43,009 bases of DNA, taken from Hyphomicrobiales bacterium (GTDB lineage Bacteria > Pseudomonadota > Alphaproteobacteria > Rhizobiales > Xanthobacteraceae). Each line of letters starts with the position of its first letter. Position 1 is the stretch's first letter. The notes beneath the pieces are model-generated. The model was not told where the DNA came from. It ran no database searches and was given only the letters and a program-made list of their open reading frames with translations. The stretch spans positions 1 to 43,009 of the forward strand of contig JAGXQU010000053.1 of NCBI GenBank assembly GCA_018335895.1. Direction: 5' to 3'. This document shows, piece after piece, positions 1-7,796 of this stretch. The translations under genes were made by a program, and so were the position numbers.

Positions 1-5
1 GCAGC

Positions 6-1099
6 CTAGCGCCGAAGCAGTCCGCGCACCGTCTTGGCCGCGCGCCACAGCACGGGCGACGATTTCACGAAACGCTTGAGGTTCGCCTGCGCGCGCAGGA
101 GCGGAACGATAGCGTGTCCGGCTTTCGAGAGCGGCAAGAAGCTGTCGAATAGTTCTTCATTTTTGTCACAATAGACGAGCTTGTATTCGGCCTCGCCGAC
201 GCCGAGATCCATGATCTCGAAGCCGCAATCCGCCGCGTTCGCGACCGCGTGGGAGAGCGTTATCATGCCGGGGCTCCAGCGCGCGTTTTCGCTCGCGGTG
301 TAGGAACTGATTATTGTAGAGAGGCGCCGGCCGTCCGTGACGGCTGCATAAAGTGCGAGTACTTCGCGCTCGCATTCGAGCGCATGAATTTCGAGCACGT
401 GCGATTCCGCTGCGGCGCGTAGAAATGCCACCACTTCGGGCTGCTCGAAGGGGTTCGGAATTTTCAGCGCCTGCATGTATTCGCGCTTCTGCGCGAAGAA
501 AGCGTCCATGCAGCGTGAGACCTCTTCGGGCGTCTGCGCAACAAAATAACGATAGCCAGGAAGGGCCGCGAGTTTCTTTTCCTTGCCGCGGATGCGCCCG
601 CGATAGCTCGAGGTGAGCTGCCGCTTCAGAACGGCATCGCCGCTTTCGCCGAGCTTCAGGCGATAGCCGGTCGACGGCGACGGCTGATGGGGAAACGCGA
701 GTAACGGATTTTCCGCGCCGTGCCAGGAATAGGGCTGGTTGTGCAGTTCGATCGCAACGAGATCGGGCTCCGCGGCGGCCAGCGCGTCGAACATCTGCTC
801 GCGACGGCAAAGGGGCCGCGCGAGAACTTGCCGAGCGGAAGCAAAGCCAGCGGCTTGCCGCCCGCGTCATAGGCAACCGCGATCAGCGGCGTCACGCCTT
901 GTTTCGCGCCAATATGCTCGTACCAGAGACGAAGAAAGTCGAAGCGCTGATAGGGGGTAAGGTCGGCATGCTGCTCGAACGCACGCCAAACGGGCTCGGC
1001 CGAAGCCAGATCGCGATAGACCGCAAGGCGCGCAAACGCCTTGGCGTGCGCGGACACGGCAGCGGACTGGAATGAACCGACCTCGACGCGCTGGAGCAC
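6..1099 (-). pseudogene. Broken CelD/BcsL-like GNAT acetyltransferase
   Basis: Two minus-strand reading frames together make one protein of the GNAT type called CelD/cellulose-biosynthesis acetyltransferase, often found near polysaccharide genes. The N-terminal part (1099 down to about 810) ends in good family sequence (LLPLGKFSRGPFAVA) and then runs into frame-shifted nonsense. The C-terminal part (about 830 down to 6) resumes in another frame at EQMFDALAAAEPDL and continues through the GNAT core (LYAAVTDGRR, DLGVGEAEYK) to the stop. Judged from memory of the family, about 25 residues that normally join the halves are missing, so I infer a small deletion that also shifted the frame. The next gene, a divergent polysaccharide deacetylase, fits an envelope-polysaccharide setting. 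A sequencing error alone would not explain the missing residues. Confidence 0.7.
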
Positions 1100-1215
1100 G
1101 CTTCTTGCGCCTTTTCCCGGAAACCCCTTGGGCAGGCGGAAGCTGTCAAAGAAATCTCAATAATCCGTTGGCAGATTGGTGAAAATTCGGGGCCATCCAA
1201 GCGATTGACGGAACG

Positions 1216-2271
1216 ATGAATTTGCGAACTGCCTGCATTCGCCTTGCGCTGGAGGGGCTCTATTTCACGGGCACGTGGAAGGTCCTCGGGCCGTTGTCCT
1301 CCGGGATCGGCACGATATTTACCATGCACCACGTGCGGCCCGCGCGGAACGATGTCTTCCAGCCGAACGCGCTTCTGGAAGTCGAACCGGATTTTCTGGA
1401 AACGCTGATCGAGTATCTCCGCTACAGGAAAGTCGACATCGTTTCGCTGGACGAAGCGAAGCGGAAGCTGCGCGAACAGGATTACGAGAAGCGCTTCGTG
1501 TGCTTGGCGCTGGACGACGGCTACCGCGACAACCTCGAATTCGCCTATCCGATCTTCAGGAAGCATGGCGTTCCCGCGGCGCTGTTCATTGCGTCCAGCT
1601 TTCCGGAAAAGACGGGACTGCTGTGGTGGACCGCGCTTGAGCGCGCGATCGCCGCAACCGAACGGGTTGAGATCGAAATCGGCGGCAAGCTGCGGAAGTT
1701 CGACTGCGGGAGCGCAGGCGCAAAGCAGAAGACTTACGAAAATATCTACTGGCAGTTGCGCGGGCTCGCGGACGAGCGCGACCTGCGCCGTATCGTTACG
1801 GAGTTATGCGCGCGCTACGGCGTCGATCCGCTCGGGCCCTGTAAGGATCTCTGCATGGACTGGAGCGAGATCAAGACGCTAGCGTCCGATCCGTTGATCA
1901 CGATCGGCGCGCACAGCGTGAACCACTACATGCTGAAAAAGTGGGACGCTGAAACGGTCAAACAGGAATTGACGCAGAGCGCTGCGGCAATCGAAACGGC
2001 GCTCGGCAGGAAGCCCGTCGATTTTGCTTATCCGGTCGGCGACAAGACTTCGGCGGATGCGCGCGAATTCGCGCTCGCGAAGGACGCGGGCTACGAACTG
2101 GCGCTGACGACGCGGCCGGGCGTGATTTTCCCCGAGCATCGTGAGCATATGACGGCGCTGCCGCGCGTATCGCTGAACGGCCACTTCCAGAAAATCCGCT
2201 ACGCGGATGTGCTGCGCTCCGGCGTGCCGTTCGCGCTCCCGCATTGCTTCAGGCGTCTCGACGTCGCCTAG
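1216..2271 (+). CDS. Polysaccharide deacetylase family protein
   Basis: A 351-residue protein with the NodB-homology (carbohydrate esterase 4) fold, which removes acetyl groups from polymeric amino sugars using a divalent metal. The first motif appears as LALDDGYRDN (D100, D101) and the metal-binding histidines as GAHSVNH (H233, H237). The long insert between these motifs is typical of the larger envelope-polysaccharide deacetylases. No clear signal peptide is visible, so it may be cytoplasmic or membrane associated. The ATG start lies after only a weak ribosome site. It is divergent from the broken acetyltransferase, 116 bases away, and its stop overlaps that of the following convergent gene in a shared CTAG. 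The substrate cannot be told from sequence. Confidence 0.85.
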   Translation: MNLRTACIRLALEGLYFTGTWKVLGPLSSGIGTIFTMHHVRPARNDVFQPNALLEVEPDFLETLIEYLRYRKVDIVSLDEAKRKLREQDYEKRFVCLALDDGYRDNLEFAYPIFRKHGVPAALFIASSFPEKTGLLWWTALERAIAATERVEIEIGGKLRKFDCGSAGAKQKTYENIYWQLRGLADERDLRRIVTELCARYGVDPLGPCKDLCMDWSEIKTLASDPLITIGAHSVNHYMLKKWDAETVKQELTQSAAAIETALGRKPVDFAYPVGDKTSADAREFALAKDAGYELALTTRPGVIFPEHREHMTALPRVSLNGHFQKIRYADVLRSGVPFALPHCFRRLDVA

Positions 2272-2474
2272 GAATCCTTGCGCGCCATCCAGCGGATCAA
2301 AAGGCCTGCAGGCAGCACCCATACGAGACCCAGAAACAGGAATACGAGGAAGCGGGCGTAGCCCGGCAACTCAACCACGCGTCCCTGCGCTACCAGCATG
2401 CCGAACAGAGCCCAGAGGATCACGAAGATCAGAAGGGCGACCGTGCCGATCAGTTTGCGGGAGCGCTGGCGCAT
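2268..2474 (-). CDS. DUF2842 small membrane protein
   Basis: A 68-residue protein starting MRQRSRKLIGT with two hydrophobic segments (about residues 8-28 and 40-60) and the ending LIRWMARKDS, which I recognise as the alphaproteobacterial DUF2842 family. Function is unknown; it should sit in the inner membrane. I chose the ATG at 2474 rather than a longer frame up to 2588 because family members begin at the MRQR motif and the longer version would cover almost the whole gap to ctaA. It is convergent with the polysaccharide deacetylase gene (shared CTAG) and divergent from ctaA. Confidence 0.8.
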   Translation of the reverse strand: MRQRSRKLIGTVALLIFVILWALFGMLVAQGRVVELPGYARFLVFLFLGLVWVLPAGLLIRWMARKDS

Positions 2475-2566
2475 GGCGATGAGGTGCGGCTTTGCAGCCG
2501 TTGCGGGGAAGGGTGCCGCTCTATAGACCTCGCCGCGGCTCTTGTTAATCGGATGCGCCGAACACA

Positions 2567-3604
2567 ATGCCGCACATCGACGATCCACTTGGCAACGTGC
2601 GCCGCTGGCTTTGGACGGTGGCAGGCCTCGTCGCCGGCATGGTGATGCTTGGCGGTGCCACGCGGCTCACGGGCTCGGGTCTTTCCATCACCGAATGGAA
2701 TGTCGTGACCGGCGTGCTTCCGCCGCTCTCCGATGCCGCGTGGCTCGTGGAGTTCGAGAAGTACCGGGCGATCCCGCAATATCTTGAGATCAACAAGGGG
2801 ATGAGTCTCGCCGATTTCAAGTTCATCTATTTCTGGGAATGGGCGCACCGGCTCCTGGGCCGCATCGTAGGCTTCGCGTTTGCGATTCCGCTCGCGTTCT
2901 TCTGGTGGCGCGGAAAGATCGACCGCGCGCTCGGCTGGAAGCTCGTCGCGCTTCTGTTTTTGGGCGGACTGCAAGGCTTCATCGGCTGGTGGATGGTGGC
3001 AAGCGGGCTGTCGGTGCGAACCGACGTGAGCCAGTACCGACTCGCGGTGCATCTCACGCTCGCTTGCGTGATCTTCGTGGCACTCGTCTGGGTCGCGACG
3101 ACGCTGCTGCCGAAGCGCGAAAGCACGGGACAGCGCGGGAAGGTGTTCGCCATCGCGCTGATCGCGCTTTCGCTCTTACAGGTATTTCTCGGCGCGATCG
3201 TCGCGAAAACGAACGCGGGTCTTGCCTTCAACACCTGGCCCTTGATCGATGGTGCGTTCCACCCGAAGCGCGAGCAGCTATTCGTGCTCGAGCCGTGGTG
3301 GCGCAACTTCTTCGAGAACGTGATGGCGGTGCAGTTCAATCACCGCATGATGGCGTATCTCTTGTGGTTCGCAGCACTCGGCTACGCGCTCCGGCAGATG
3401 CGCCATGCCGCCTCGCGCGAAGCGTGGATATTGTTCGCGCTCGTCAGCGCGCAGGCTGTGCTCGGCATTTTTACGCTGTTGTACGCGGTGCCGCTTGCGC
3501 TCGGCCTCGCGCATCAGGCCGGCGCCGTCGTGGTGCTGGCTTACGCGAGTTATCACGCAGCCAGGCTCGGCTATGTCGACAACACCCGTCATCGCCCGGC
3601 TTGA
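2567..3604 (+). CDS. ctaA: Heme A synthase (COX15/CtaA)
   Basis: A 345-residue polytopic inner-membrane protein that oxidises heme O to heme A for aa3-type cytochrome c oxidase. The signatures of the COX15 branch are present: LGGATRLTGSGLSITEW near the N terminus, the EWAHRLLGR heme-ligand histidine, QFNHRMMAYLL and LGLAHQAGAVV. About eight membrane segments are visible. The start ATG at 2567 gives MPHIDDPLGNVRRWL. The last codons, encoding TRHRPA and the TGA stop, lie inside a palindromic repeat, so the natural C terminus appears to have been capped by repeat sequence. No other oxidase genes lie in the window. Confidence 0.93.
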   Translation: MPHIDDPLGNVRRWLWTVAGLVAGMVMLGGATRLTGSGLSITEWNVVTGVLPPLSDAAWLVEFEKYRAIPQYLEINKGMSLADFKFIYFWEWAHRLLGRIVGFAFAIPLAFFWWRGKIDRALGWKLVALLFLGGLQGFIGWWMVASGLSVRTDVSQYRLAVHLTLACVIFVALVWVATTLLPKRESTGQRGKVFAIALIALSLLQVFLGAIVAKTNAGLAFNTWPLIDGAFHPKREQLFVLEPWWRNFFENVMAVQFNHRMMAYLLWFAALGYALRQMRHAASREAWILFALVSAQAVLGIFTLLYAVPLALGLAHQAGAVVVLAYASYHAARLGYVDNTRHRPA

Positions 3605-3679
3605 CCGGGCGATCCAGTAACCACCAGCGTGAAATATCTCGCACTGAAGGTTACGGGATGCCCCGCCTTCGCGGTGCAT
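3590..3679. repeat. Composite palindromic repeat (REP-like)
   Basis: Two stem-loops separated by about 45 bases. The first (3591-3613) has arms ATCGCCCGG and CCGGGCGAT around CTTGA; the second (3658-3679) has arms ATGCCCCGC and GCGGTGCAT around CTTC with one mismatch. The text matches the kind of bimodular intergenic repeat that I recall as abundant in Bradyrhizobium-type genomes. The first arm overlaps the end of ctaA and provides its stop codon. Confidence 0.75.
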
Positions 3680-3712
3680 GACTCGAGAAGACAGAACGAT
3701 GCTTTAATTCCG

Positions 3713-4993
3713 TTAAGCGCTCAGACCCTGCTCGAGATCGGCGATGATGTCCTCGACATCTTCGATGCCGATGGAGAGGCGCACGACCTCCGGCCCGGCA
3801 CCGGCAGCCTTTTTCTGCTCGTCGGTGAGCTGCTTGTGGGTGGTCGAAGCCGGATGAATGATGAGCGAGCGCGTATCGCCAATGTTCGCAAGATGCGAGA
3901 ACAACTCGACGGACGATACGAGTTTCACGCCCGCGTCGAAGCCGCCCTTGAGGCCGAAGGTCAGCACCGCGCCAGCGCCCTTCGGGGAATATTTCTGCTG
4001 GAGCGCATGATACTTGTCCGACTTCAGGCCGGCGTAGCTGACCCAGCTTACCTTCGGATGTTTGCTCAGCCACTCCGCGACCTTCTGCGCGTTGTCGCAG
4101 TGCTTTTGCATGCGGAGCGGAAGCGTCTCGATGCCGGTTACGATCATGAACGCATTGAACGGAGAAAGTGCCGGGCCTAGATCGCGAAGCCCGAGCACGC
4201 GCGTTGCAATCGCAAACGCGAAGTTGCCGAAGGTCTCCGCGAGCACGATGCCGTTATACTCGGGCCGCGGTGCGGAGAGCATCGGATAGCGCTTGTTGCC
4301 GATCCAGTTGAACTTGCCGCCGTCGACGATGACGCCGGCGATCGAGTTGCCGTGGCCGCCCAGGAATTTGGTCGCCGAGTGAATGACGATATCTGCACCA
4401 TGCTTGAACGGCTGGATCAGGTAGGGGGTCGCGAGCGTGTTATCGACCACGAGCGGCACGCCGGCGTTGTTTGCGATCTTCGCAATCCCGTCGATGTCGG
4501 TGACGATGCCGCCCGGGTTTGCAATGGACTCCACGAAGATTGCCTTGGTCTTCGGCGTGATCGCTTTTTCGAAAGTGGAAAGGTCGTCGGTGTCGGCCCA
4601 GACCACTTTCCAGCCGAAGTTTTTCACCGAGTGACTGAGCTGGTTGATCGAGCCGCCATAGAGGCGCTTGGCGGCGACGATCTCGTCGCCCGATTCCATC
4701 AATGCATGAAAGACGAGAACCTGCGCGGCGTGGCCGGAAGCCACCCCGAGCGCGCCGGTGCCACCTTCGAGCGCCGCCACGCGCTCCTCGAGCACATTGT
4801 TCGTTGGGTTGCCAATGCGCGTGTAGATGTTGCCGAAGGTTTGCAGGCCGAAGAGGGATGCCGCGTGCTCGACGTCGTCGAAGACGAACGAGGTGGTCTG
4901 ATAGATCGGGGTCGCGCGTGCGCCGGTGGTCGGGTCGGGGGTCGCGCCTGCGTGGATCGAGAGCGTCGAAAAGCCGGGTTCGCGGTCGGACAT
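3713..4993 (-). CDS. metY: O-acetylhomoserine sulfhydrylase (PLP enzyme)
   Basis: A 426-residue enzyme of the Cys/Met-metabolism PLP family that makes homocysteine from O-acetylhomoserine and sulfide. The N terminus (FSTLSIHAG), the substrate region IYTRIGNPTNNVLEERVAALEGG, the cofactor-contacting SGHAAQ and the Schiff-base lysine K209 in IHSATKFLGGHG are all present. The length and the GNSIAGVIVDGG segment fit the MetY branch rather than the shorter MetB/MetC enzymes. The ATG at 4993 has AGGAAG as ribosome site. An inverted repeat lies about 40 bases upstream and may control it. The gene ends next to the composite repeat after ctaA. Confidence 0.92.
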   Translation of the reverse strand: MSDREPGFSTLSIHAGATPDPTTGARATPIYQTTSFVFDDVEHAASLFGLQTFGNIYTRIGNPTNNVLEERVAALEGGTGALGVASGHAAQVLVFHALMESGDEIVAAKRLYGGSINQLSHSVKNFGWKVVWADTDDLSTFEKAITPKTKAIFVESIANPGGIVTDIDGIAKIANNAGVPLVVDNTLATPYLIQPFKHGADIVIHSATKFLGGHGNSIAGVIVDGGKFNWIGNKRYPMLSAPRPEYNGIVLAETFGNFAFAIATRVLGLRDLGPALSPFNAFMIVTGIETLPLRMQKHCDNAQKVAEWLSKHPKVSWVSYAGLKSDKYHALQQKYSPKGAGAVLTFGLKGGFDAGVKLVSSVELFSHLANIGDTRSLIIHPASTTHKQLTDEQKKAAGAGPEVVRLSIGIEDVEDIIADLEQGLSA

Positions 4994-5017
4994 GGGTCTG
5001 CTTCCTTCGGGATTGGA

Positions 5018-5044
5018 ATATACTCACAAGATATGTGAATATAA
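5018..5044. promoter_or_regulatory. Imperfect dyad upstream of metY, probable operator
   Basis: A dyad with perfect core TCACA-N5-TGTGA (5024-5038) and AT-rich flanks that extend the symmetry (ATATAC on one side, ATATAA on the other). It lies 25-51 bases before the metY start inside the only AT-rich part of the gap, so it probably overlaps the promoter. Sulfur-amino-acid genes of alphaproteobacteria are often under small ArsR-type or LysR-type repressors, but I cannot name the protein. I saw no recognisable SAM riboswitch. Confidence 0.45.
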
Positions 5045-5110
5045 TAGAATATCGCAAATCGTATGTGATTTATGCAGAAGTGAGGGAAGCGGTCAACATG
5101 GAAAGTGACG

Positions 5111-6232
5111 TCAATTGGGCGCTGGTTTGCAATGATCGATCGGCATGCGGAAGCTGAAGCGAATGAGGCCGCCACTCGACTCGACATCCATTGTTCCGCC
5201 GTGGGCCTTGGCAATTTCGGCGACGATGTACAGGCCGAGACCCAGGCCTGCCTGATGGCTATCGCCGTCGCGGTGAGAGAACGGCCGGAACATACGGTCC
5301 ATCACCTCTTTCGAGATCGGCCCGCCCGCATTGATAACCGACAACTCAAAATGAGAACCTTCCGTTCTGGCTTGCACAATTATCGGCTCGCCTTTGGTGC
5401 CGTAGGCCAATGCATTGCCTAAGAGGTTGGAAAGCAGCTGGGCAATGCGCGGCGAATCTGCCGGAACGGACTTTGTGATCTGGATATCGGTCTCGATAGT
5501 AGCCTCGGGGTGACTGGTCCTCAACTCGTCGATCACCGATTGAATCGCCGGTTCGAGCGGCTGTTCGGATACTTGCAGTGTAATCCCGCCGCCGAGCCGG
5601 CCGCGCGCAAAGTCCAAAACGTTGTCGATGAGCCCCGCTATCCGAACGACGCTCTTTTGCATGCCGACGACGAATTTTTCTAAGCGTTCGTCGAGCGTGG
5701 CCTTTTGCAAGAGCTGTATTCCCGCGGCAATGGCTGCCAGCGGATTGCGCAAATCATGCCCAAGTACTGCGATGAACTGTTCGCGGAGTTCCGCCTCCCT
5801 CTGGAGGGCCGCAGCGAGCGTTCTCTGCTCCTCTCGCGCTTTGACCAGTTCTCGCTCATAGCGGCGCCGGTCTATTGCATTGAATATCGTAATCCGGATG
5901 AACTGAGGCTTGCCGTTCTCGTCGGTGCGTTCGGCGGCGTTCACCAATACGGGAAAGGTGTCGCCGTTCTTCTTGAGAATGTCGAGCGCCACTTCGTCAA
6001 AGAAGCCCTGCATTTGCAGTAGAGGGGCGAAGTGCGTTTCGTAAAATATCCGCCCTGCGATCGTAAGCAGGTCGTGGAGCCGCTTGCCCTCCAGCCCGGC
6101 GGGCGTGAAGCCGGTCCACCGGCAGAACGTCTGATTGGCTCGCACAATGCTTCCGTCTGGCCGAAGGGATAAATATCCGCAGGGCGCATTTTGATAGAGG
6201 TCTTCTAAATCTTCGTCGACTGACTGACTCAA
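5111..6232 (-). CDS. PAS-domain sensor histidine kinase
   Basis: A 373-residue kinase without membrane segments. A PAS domain covers about residues 8-125 (YLSLRPDGSIVRANQTFCRWTG), followed by a short coiled linker, the dimerisation/phosphoacceptor helix with H159 in LGHDLRNPLAA, and an HATPase domain with the N box (LLSNLLGNALAYG) and glycine box GLGLGLYIVAE. The G1 box reads INAGGP, with N where D is usual, a change that could weaken ATP binding. The start is TTG at 6232, overlapping the stop of the upstream hydrolase gene in TTGA, so the two are translationally coupled. No response regulator is next to it. By analogy with RsbQ-RsbP, the PAS domain may receive a small molecule made by the hydrolase. 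Confidence 0.88.
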   Translation of the reverse strand: MSQSVDEDLEDLYQNAPCGYLSLRPDGSIVRANQTFCRWTGFTPAGLEGKRLHDLLTIAGRIFYETHFAPLLQMQGFFDEVALDILKKNGDTFPVLVNAAERTDENGKPQFIRITIFNAIDRRRYERELVKAREEQRTLAAALQREAELREQFIAVLGHDLRNPLAAIAAGIQLLQKATLDERLEKFVVGMQKSVVRIAGLIDNVLDFARGRLGGGITLQVSEQPLEPAIQSVIDELRTSHPEATIETDIQITKSVPADSPRIAQLLSNLLGNALAYGTKGEPIIVQARTEGSHFELSVINAGGPISKEVMDRMFRPFSHRDGDSHQAGLGLGLYIVAEIAKAHGGTMDVESSGGLIRFSFRMPIDHCKPAPN

Positions 6233-7017
6233 ACAAAACCGCGCATCGCGGCGATCACTTCCTCTGGAGCACTCAGGTTAGGACAGTGGCCAGTTGCTTG
6301 AAGGATCACCAGTTGGCTGTTGGGGATATGTTTTTGCACGTACTCGCCTACGGCGATCGGTGCGATGACATCTTCTTTACATTGCAGCACGAGCGTAGGA
6401 GTCGTGAGCTTTGGCAAGTCCTCACGGTTATCGGACATAAAGGTGACACGCGCAAATTCCTTTGCGATGTCGGGGTCGGTGCTGCAAAAGCTATTCGTAA
6501 GCTCGGTGCCCAGTTCGGGCCGGTCGGCATTGCCCATGATGACCGGGGCCATCGCGGTCGACCAGCCCATATGGTTGTCCGCGAGGAAGTCCAGCAGTTC
6601 GGTGATCTGCTTCTCGTCGAAGCCGCCCACATAGCTTTGGTCGTTGATATAGCGGGGCGAGGGACCCACCATAATCAGGCTCTTGAAAAGTTCCGGGGCC
6701 TTTAATGCCGCGAGCAGCCCGATCATCGCACTGACAGAGTGCCCCACGAACACGACGTCGGTCAGGTTCAGTTCGCGGCAAATCTCGACGGCGTCGTCGG
6801 CATATCCCTTCAGAGAACCATACTTCTCGGATTTGTATGCTTTCAAATCGGAACCGCCAGAACCGACGTGATCAAACAGGACGATGCGGAACTTGTCCTC
6901 GAAGGCGGGCCACACATGACGCCACATATTCTGATCGCAGCCGAAACCGTGTGCGAACATCATTGTCGCCGGGCCGGCACCGATAATGTGTACATTATTG
7001 CGCTGGATTACGGACAA
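6229..7017 (-). CDS. RsbQ-like alpha/beta hydrolase
   Basis: A 262-residue alpha/beta hydrolase resembling Bacillus RsbQ over its whole length: MMFAHGFGCDQNMWRHV, LFDHVGSGGSD, VGHSVSAMIG, MVGPSPRYIND, DRPELG, FCSTDPDIAKEFA and LQCKEDVIAP. The catalytic triad is S94, D216 and H244, at nearly the spacing known for RsbQ. In Bacillus, RsbQ acts upstream of the PAS-containing phosphatase RsbP in energy-stress signalling, and the fold is shared by the plant receptors D14 and KAI2. Here its partner is a PAS histidine kinase encoded by the coupled downstream gene. The start is TTG with GGGGAG six to seven bases upstream; no ATG is available near it. Confidence 0.9.
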   Translation of the reverse strand: MSVIQRNNVHIIGAGPATMMFAHGFGCDQNMWRHVWPAFEDKFRIVLFDHVGSGGSDLKAYKSEKYGSLKGYADDAVEICRELNLTDVVFVGHSVSAMIGLLAALKAPELFKSLIMVGPSPRYINDQSYVGGFDEKQITELLDFLADNHMGWSTAMAPVIMGNADRPELGTELTNSFCSTDPDIAKEFARVTFMSDNREDLPKLTTPTLVLQCKEDVIAPIAVGEYVQKHIPNSQLVILQATGHCPNLSAPEEVIAAMRGFV

Positions 7018-7099
7018 AAGACACTCCCCGTCGCGATAAGGTTATGCACGAGCGACTAGCTCTGCCTATCGTTAAGCGCGCCGATGAGCAAAGGTTGCT

Positions 7100-7639
7100 T
7101 CAAGTCTTTGGTTGGAACTTTTGTCCAATTGAAAGCCGCTGCACGCCGCCTTCAAGGCGCTTCGGGCGCTTGGAGGAGAGCTTCCGCGTGTTCACGCCGG
7201 CCCAGTTGATTTCGCCGGAGAGGCGGCCGTACTCGATCTTCGGGCAGCGATCCATGACCACGCGCATCCCGGCTTCTTCGGCGCGTGAAGCGGCTTCGTC
7301 GTTTCGGACTGAAAGCTGCATCCAGAACACTTTCGGGGGCGGGGAGAGCTTCAGCGCTTCATCCAGGATGCCGGGAACGGCGTCCGACGAGCGGAAGACA
7401 TCGATCATGTCGATCGGCTCGGGCACGTCGGAAAGCTTTGCATAGGCCTTGATGCCCGCGATGTCGCCATCACCCTGGCCGGGATTGATCGGGAACACCT
7501 TGTAGCCGCGTTCGGCGAGATACTTCACGACGAAGTGGCTCGGGCGGTTGTCTTTCGGGCTCGCGCCGACGACTGCAACCGACTTCACGTCGTGCATGAT
7601 CGAGCGGATGTAGCTGTCGTCGTATTTGTCGTGGTTCAT
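7100..7639 (-). CDS. CoA-binding domain protein (YccU-like)
   Basis: A 179-residue protein with a Rossmann-type CoA-binding domain: VAVVGASPKDNRPSHFVVKYLAERGYKVFPINPG, then DVPEPIDMIDVFR and a late MDRCPKIEYGRL. Members of this family bind CoA or nucleotides but have no settled role. The ATG at 7639 (MNHDKYDD) is chosen because the longer in-frame version runs back into a palindromic repeat and would encode repeat-derived residues. It is somewhat longer than the usual 140 residues owing to a basic C-terminal tail (TRKLSSKRPKRLEGG). Confidence 0.82.
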   Translation of the reverse strand: MNHDKYDDSYIRSIMHDVKSVAVVGASPKDNRPSHFVVKYLAERGYKVFPINPGQGDGDIAGIKAYAKLSDVPEPIDMIDVFRSSDAVPGILDEALKLSPPPKVFWMQLSVRNDEAASRAEEAGMRVVMDRCPKIEYGRLSGEINWAGVNTRKLSSKRPKRLEGGVQRLSIGQKFQPKT

Positions 7640-7690
7640 CTTGTTCTGCTTCTCGATAACGCGCACGTTCCGAATTGGCTCTTCTTCGTC

Positions 7691-7764
7691 ATGCCCGCGG
7701 GCATCCACGCCTTTATTCGATTGGTGTCAAGAAAGACGAGGATGGCCGGAACAAGCCCGGCCAT
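7691..7764. repeat. Second composite palindromic repeat
   Basis: A perfect palindrome ATGCCCGCGGGCAT (7691-7704) followed about 37 bases later by a stem-loop with arms ATGGCCGG (7742-7749) and CCGGCCAT (7757-7764). Both halves resemble the intergenic palindromic units known from Bradyrhizobium-type chromosomes. It fills most of the gap between the enoyl-CoA hydratase and CoA-binding genes. Confidence 0.7.
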
Positions 7765-7796
7765 GACGAGTGAAACTCGATTGAATCGCCACGAGG

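Noticed and set aside
892-1566. A minus-strand frame covering the start of the polysaccharide deacetylase gene
   Set aside because: Overlaps both the broken acetyltransferase and the deacetylase on other frames; translation is not protein-like.
4994-5110. A SAM riboswitch upstream of metY
   Set aside because: The leader is short and AT rich; none of the conserved SAM-I or SAM-II cores is visible. A protein operator fits better.
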